The notes beneath the pieces are model-generated. The model had not been told where the DNA came from, searched no databases, and was given only the letters and a program-made list of their open reading frames with translations. Of a DNA stretch of 64,000 nucleotides, positions 61,344 to 64,000 are shown piece by piece. Source of the stretch: Streptomyces spinoverrucosus. Its GTDB lineage: Bacteria; Actinomycetota; Actinomycetes; Streptomycetales; Streptomycetaceae. Location: positions 2,728,001 to 2,792,000 of the forward strand of contig NZ_JADPZX010000001.1 of NCBI RefSeq assembly GCF_015712165.1. Direction: 5' to 3'. The translations under genes were made by a program, and so were the position numbers. Within the stretch, counting starts at the first letter, position 1; every line of letters begins with the position of its first letter.

Positions 61344-61417
61344 TAGCGGGGACAGGATTTGAACCTGCGACCTCTGGGTTATGAGCCCAGCGAGCTACCG
61401 AGCTGCTCCACCCCGCG
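61344..61417 (-). tRNA. initiator tRNA-fMet (CAT), second copy
   Basis: The 74 bases are identical to the copy at 58762-58835, with the same CAT anticodon, C1-U72 mismatch and GGG/CCC anticodon stem. The flanking sequences and terminators differ, so the two are separate transcription units. Confidence 0.97.
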
Positions 61418-61461
61418 TCGTTGTTGTGCAACCGTATCACGACGCGGGAGGAGCTTTTCGA

Positions 61462-64000
61462 TCAGCCGCTCTGCGGACTGCCGGTGGGACTCGGACTGCT
61501 GGCGGGACTCGGACTGCCGGTGGGACTCGGACTGCTGGTGGAACCGCCGTTGTCACCGCCGGATCCGCCGGTACCGCCGGCCCGCGTCTGCGCCTCCTCG
61601 GCCCGCTGCAGCGCCGCCTCCAGGTCCTCCTGCGCCCGGCCGTACGCCTCCCAGTCGCCCTTGCTCAAGGCTTCCTGTCCGGCCTCGAAGGCCTTCTGGG
61701 CGTCGTTGAGCGCCTCCTGGACCGTCGGGTTCTCCGTCGTCGGCGGCGGTGTCGTCGTCTCACCGTCGCCCTCGCCGGTGTCCTCCGGCGGCGGGGCCGA
61801 ACCCTCCGCCCCGAACACCTTGTTGAGGGCCTCGTCGAGGGTGTCCTCGAACGCGGTGTTGCCGCCGTAGCTCACCAACACCTTGCGCAGCAGCGGGTAC
61901 TGGAGTCCACCACCGCGGACGTAGACCGGCTCCACGTAGAGCAGACCGCCGTCCAGCGGCACCGTCAGCAGGTTGCCGTACTCCACCTCCGAGTCGCCGC
62001 CTCTCAGCAGCCGGATGGATTCGGCGATGTCCTGTTCGGAGTTGAACTGGCTCTGTACCTGCTTGGGTCCGTTGACCGTGGTGCTCGTCGGCAGTTTCAG
62101 GATTCTGATCTTGCCGTAGTCACTCTTGCCGGCCTCGGCGTCGACCGCCATGAACGCGCTGAGGTTGTCCCGGCCGTTGGGCGTGAAGGTCGTCGTCAGC
62201 GAGAACGCCTGTTCCTTCTGGTCGGGCATCTTCATGCTGAGGTAGTACGGCGGCACCGCGTCGCCCGACTTGTTGGTCGGGTCGTCCGGCACCTGCCACA
62301 CCTCGCTGCCGCTGAGGAAGGTGTTGGCGTCCTTCACGTGGTAGCGCGTCAGCAGCTCACGCTGGACCTTGAACAGGTCCTGCGGGTAGCGGAGATGGTC
62401 CATCAGGTCGCCGGAGATCTCGCTCCGGGGCTCGACCGTGCCGGGGAACGCCTTCATCCAGGTCTTCAGGACCGGATCCTGGGTGTCCCACTGGTAGAGC
62501 TTGACCTCGCCGGTGTACGCGTCGACAGTCGCCTTCACCGAGTTGCGGATGTAGTTGACCTGGTTCTGCTGGGCCACCACCGTGCGCTGGTCGTTGGTCG
62601 CGGTCAGCGAGTCGGCGGTGGTGTCACCGAGGGTCGTACGCGAGGCGTACGGGTATCCGTTCGTGGTCGTGTACGCGTCGACGATCCACTGGATCCGCTT
62701 GTTGACGACCGCCGGGTAGGCGTCGCCGTCGATGGTCAGCCACGGGGCGACCGCCTCGACGCGCTCCTTGGGCGTGCGGTTGTACAGGATCCGCGAACCC
62801 TCGCCGATCGCACCGGAGTAGAGGATCTGCGGCTCGTTGAGCGCCACCGCGTAAGCGGCCCGGTTTATCGGGTTCTCGAGATCGACTCCGCCGTTGCCCT
62901 CGTAGCTGTAGGTCTTCTCACCGCTGTCGTCGGAGTAGTCGATCTCCTTCTGGGGACCGCCGACGATCGAGTACGTGTTGGTCTTCTCGCCGTAGTAGAT
63001 CCGCTGCTCGTACGTGCCGAGCTGGCCCTTGGACGGCAGGTCGGACTCGGTGAACACGGGGCGGCCCTCGGTGTCCACGGCGGTGCCCTTCGCGGCGACC
63101 GCGCCGTAGCCGTGGGTGTAGCGGAAGTGGTTGTTGATCCAGTTCTTCTTGTCGATGCCCGCGTAGTTCAGCTCGCGCAGACCGATGACCGTGTCCTGCT
63201 CCCGGCCCTCCGCGCTGTAGCGGTCGACGTCCAGGTTGGTCGGGAACGCGTAGTACTTCCGCATCTGCTGCAGTTGCTGGAAGGTCGGCGAGATGATGTT
63301 CGGGTCCATGATGCGGATGCTCGCCGTGGAGTCGACGTCGTCCCGCAGCTTGCTGGCGTCCTTGGTGTTGGACGTGCCCGAGTACTCGGTGACCTGCGTG
63401 CCGCCGATGCCGTACGCCTCACGCGTCGCCTTGAGGTTCTTCTCGACGTACGGGGCTTCCTTGGCCTGCTCGTTCGGCTGGACCTGGAACTTCTGCACGA
63501 TCGCCGGGTACAGCCCGCCGATCAGGATCGCCGAGAGCACCATCAGGCCGAAGCCGATCAGGGGCAGCTGCCAGGTGCGCCGCCAGATCGTGGAGAAGAA
63601 CAGCAGGGCGCAGATGACGGCGATGCAGAACAGGATCGTCTTGGCCGGCAGGTAGGCGTTGGCGTCGACGTACCTCAGGCCCGTCCAGTTGTCCGTCGCC
63701 TTGAAGTCGCTGGACTTGACCGCCAGGCCGTACCGGTCGAGCCAGTAGGCGACCGCCTTCAGCGCGACGAAGAAACCGATCAGCATCGACAGATGTCCGG
63801 TCGCGGCGGCCGTGGCGCGCGCGCCCGGGCTGGTGACGCGCAGCCCGCCGTACAGGTAGTGCGTGAGCGCGGCGGCGATCAGGGAGAGGATCGCGGCGGC
63901 GAAGCCGAAGCCGAGCAGGAACCGGTACCAGGGCAGGTCGAAGGCGTAGAACGCGACGTCCAGCTTGAACTGGGGGTCCTTCTGGCCGAACGGCACGCCG
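61462..64000 (-). CDS. UPF0182-family large membrane protein (partial, N-terminus beyond window)
   Basis: About 845 C-terminal residues of a protein that is normally near 980 aa; the frame runs off the right edge. Three to four membrane helices appear in the first 180 residues shown ([63 protein letters not shown]), followed by a large outside domain ([62 protein letters not shown]). The C-terminus has a glutamate/alanine-rich helix, then a Gly-Ser-Pro tail ([13 protein letters not shown]). It is widespread in actinobacteria; no function is known. Confidence 0.93.
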   Translation of the reverse strand, partial: GVPFGQKDPQFKLDVAFYAFDLPWYRFLLGFGFAAAILSLIAAALTHYLYGGLRVTSPGARATAAATGHLSMLIGFFVALKAVAYWLDRYGLAVKSSDFKATDNWTGLRYVDANAYLPAKTILFCIAVICALLFFSTIWRRTWQLPLIGFGLMVLSAILIGGLYPAIVQKFQVQPNEQAKEAPYVEKNLKATREAYGIGGTQVTEYSGTSNTKDASKLRDDVDSTASIRIMDPNIISPTFQQLQQMRKYYAFPTNLDVDRYSAEGREQDTVIGLRELNYAGIDKKNWINNHFRYTHGYGAVAAKGTAVDTEGRPVFTESDLPSKGQLGTYEQRIYYGEKTNTYSIVGGPQKEIDYSDDSGEKTYSYEGNGGVDLENPINRAAYAVALNEPQILYSGAIGEGSRILYNRTPKERVEAVAPWLTIDGDAYPAVVNKRIQWIVDAYTTTNGYPYASRTTLGDTTADSLTATNDQRTVVAQQNQVNYIRNSVKATVDAYTGEVKLYQWDTQDPVLKTWMKAFPGTVEPRSEISGDLMDHLRYPQDLFKVQRELLTRYHVKDANTFLSGSEVWQVPDDPTNKSGDAVPPYYLSMKMPDQKEQAFSLTTTFTPNGRDNLSAFMAVDAEAGKSDYGKIRILKLPTSTTVNGPKQVQSQFNSEQDIAESIRLLRGGDSEVEYGNLLTVPLDGGLLYVEPVYVRGGGLQYPLLRKVLVSYGGNTAFEDTLDEALNKVFGAEGSAPPPEDTGEGDGETTTPPPTTENPTVQEALNDAQKAFEAGQEALSKGDWEAYGRAQEDLEAALQRAEEAQTRAGGTGGSGGDNGGSTSSPSPTGSPSPASSPSPTGSPQSG

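Noticed and set aside
58762..61417. Integrated element using tRNA-fMet as attachment site
   Set aside because: The region between the two tRNA copies holds one Sel1 gene and no integrase. Only the tRNA sequence itself is repeated.

Overview
This window is a piece of a Streptomyces chromosome. The evidence is very high GC with GC-rich third codon positions, frequent GTG starts, a WhiB-like protein, the complete das chitin-sugar locus, sodN/sodX, sigR/rsrA, the epi-isozizaene synthase/CYP170 pair, and a gene order matching the sodN-to-hisN part of the Streptomyces coelicolor core chromosome, read here in descending order of the coelicolor numbering. No transposase, integrase, prophage or CRISPR array is visible. 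The accessory material is mainly tandem and dispersed non-coding repeats in the gaps, mostly between convergent genes.

Layout. 1-4.9 kb: end of an amino-acid ABC transporter, a methyltransferase, a CGNR zinc-finger protein, nickel SOD (sodN) with its maturation peptidase (sodX). 4.9-6.9 kb: an ECF42-type sigma factor with its DGPF/YCII partner. 7.1-9.8 kb: a family 2B encapsulin shell gene followed by a polyprenyl synthetase, which together look like a terpenoid-precursor nanocompartment. 10-13.5 kb: amidase, PLP enzyme, Na+/H+ antiporter, UBP zinc finger. 13.5-15.5 kb: stress sigma locus ushX-sigH with SigB-type promoter and BldD box. 16-19.7 kb: lipid kinase, wblE, a PdtaS-like sensor kinase, and a DasR-linked small RNA resembling scr5239. 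19.7-21.2 kb: TetR/SDR divergent pair. 21.4-30.8 kb: amino-sugar region (SIS protein, nagB, dasD-C-B-A, dasR) with several dre operators. 30.9-35.2 kb: carboxylate uptake (cstA, ybdD, DUF3311, sodium:solute symporter). 35.9-40.7 kb: class Ia ribonucleotide reductase nrdA-nrdB and the AraC-type nrdS, behind NrdR boxes and a cobalamin riboswitch. 40.7-43.2 kb: albaflavenone genes. 43.5-48 kb: deformylase, TPR protein, HD and HD-GYP membrane proteins. 48-50.7 kb: rsrA, sigR, a hydrolase and an SRAP protein. 50.8-58.7 kb: M50 peptidase, aroA, rsgA, SMR pump, TetR, hisN, CBS protein, catalase and its Fur-family repressor. 58.7-64 kb: two identical initiator tRNA genes flanking a Sel1/TPR protein, then the C-terminal part of a UPF0182 membrane protein that runs off the right edge.

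How the genes work together. Three themes recur. Oxidative and thiol stress: sodN/sodX, sigR/rsrA, katA/catR, wblE. Amino-sugar sensing linked to carbon metabolism: DasR with its transporter, nagB and the scr5239-like RNA. Development and secondary metabolism: ushX/sigH, BldD and c-di-GMP proteins, the encapsulin locus, and a sesquiterpene synthase carrying a rare TTA codon.
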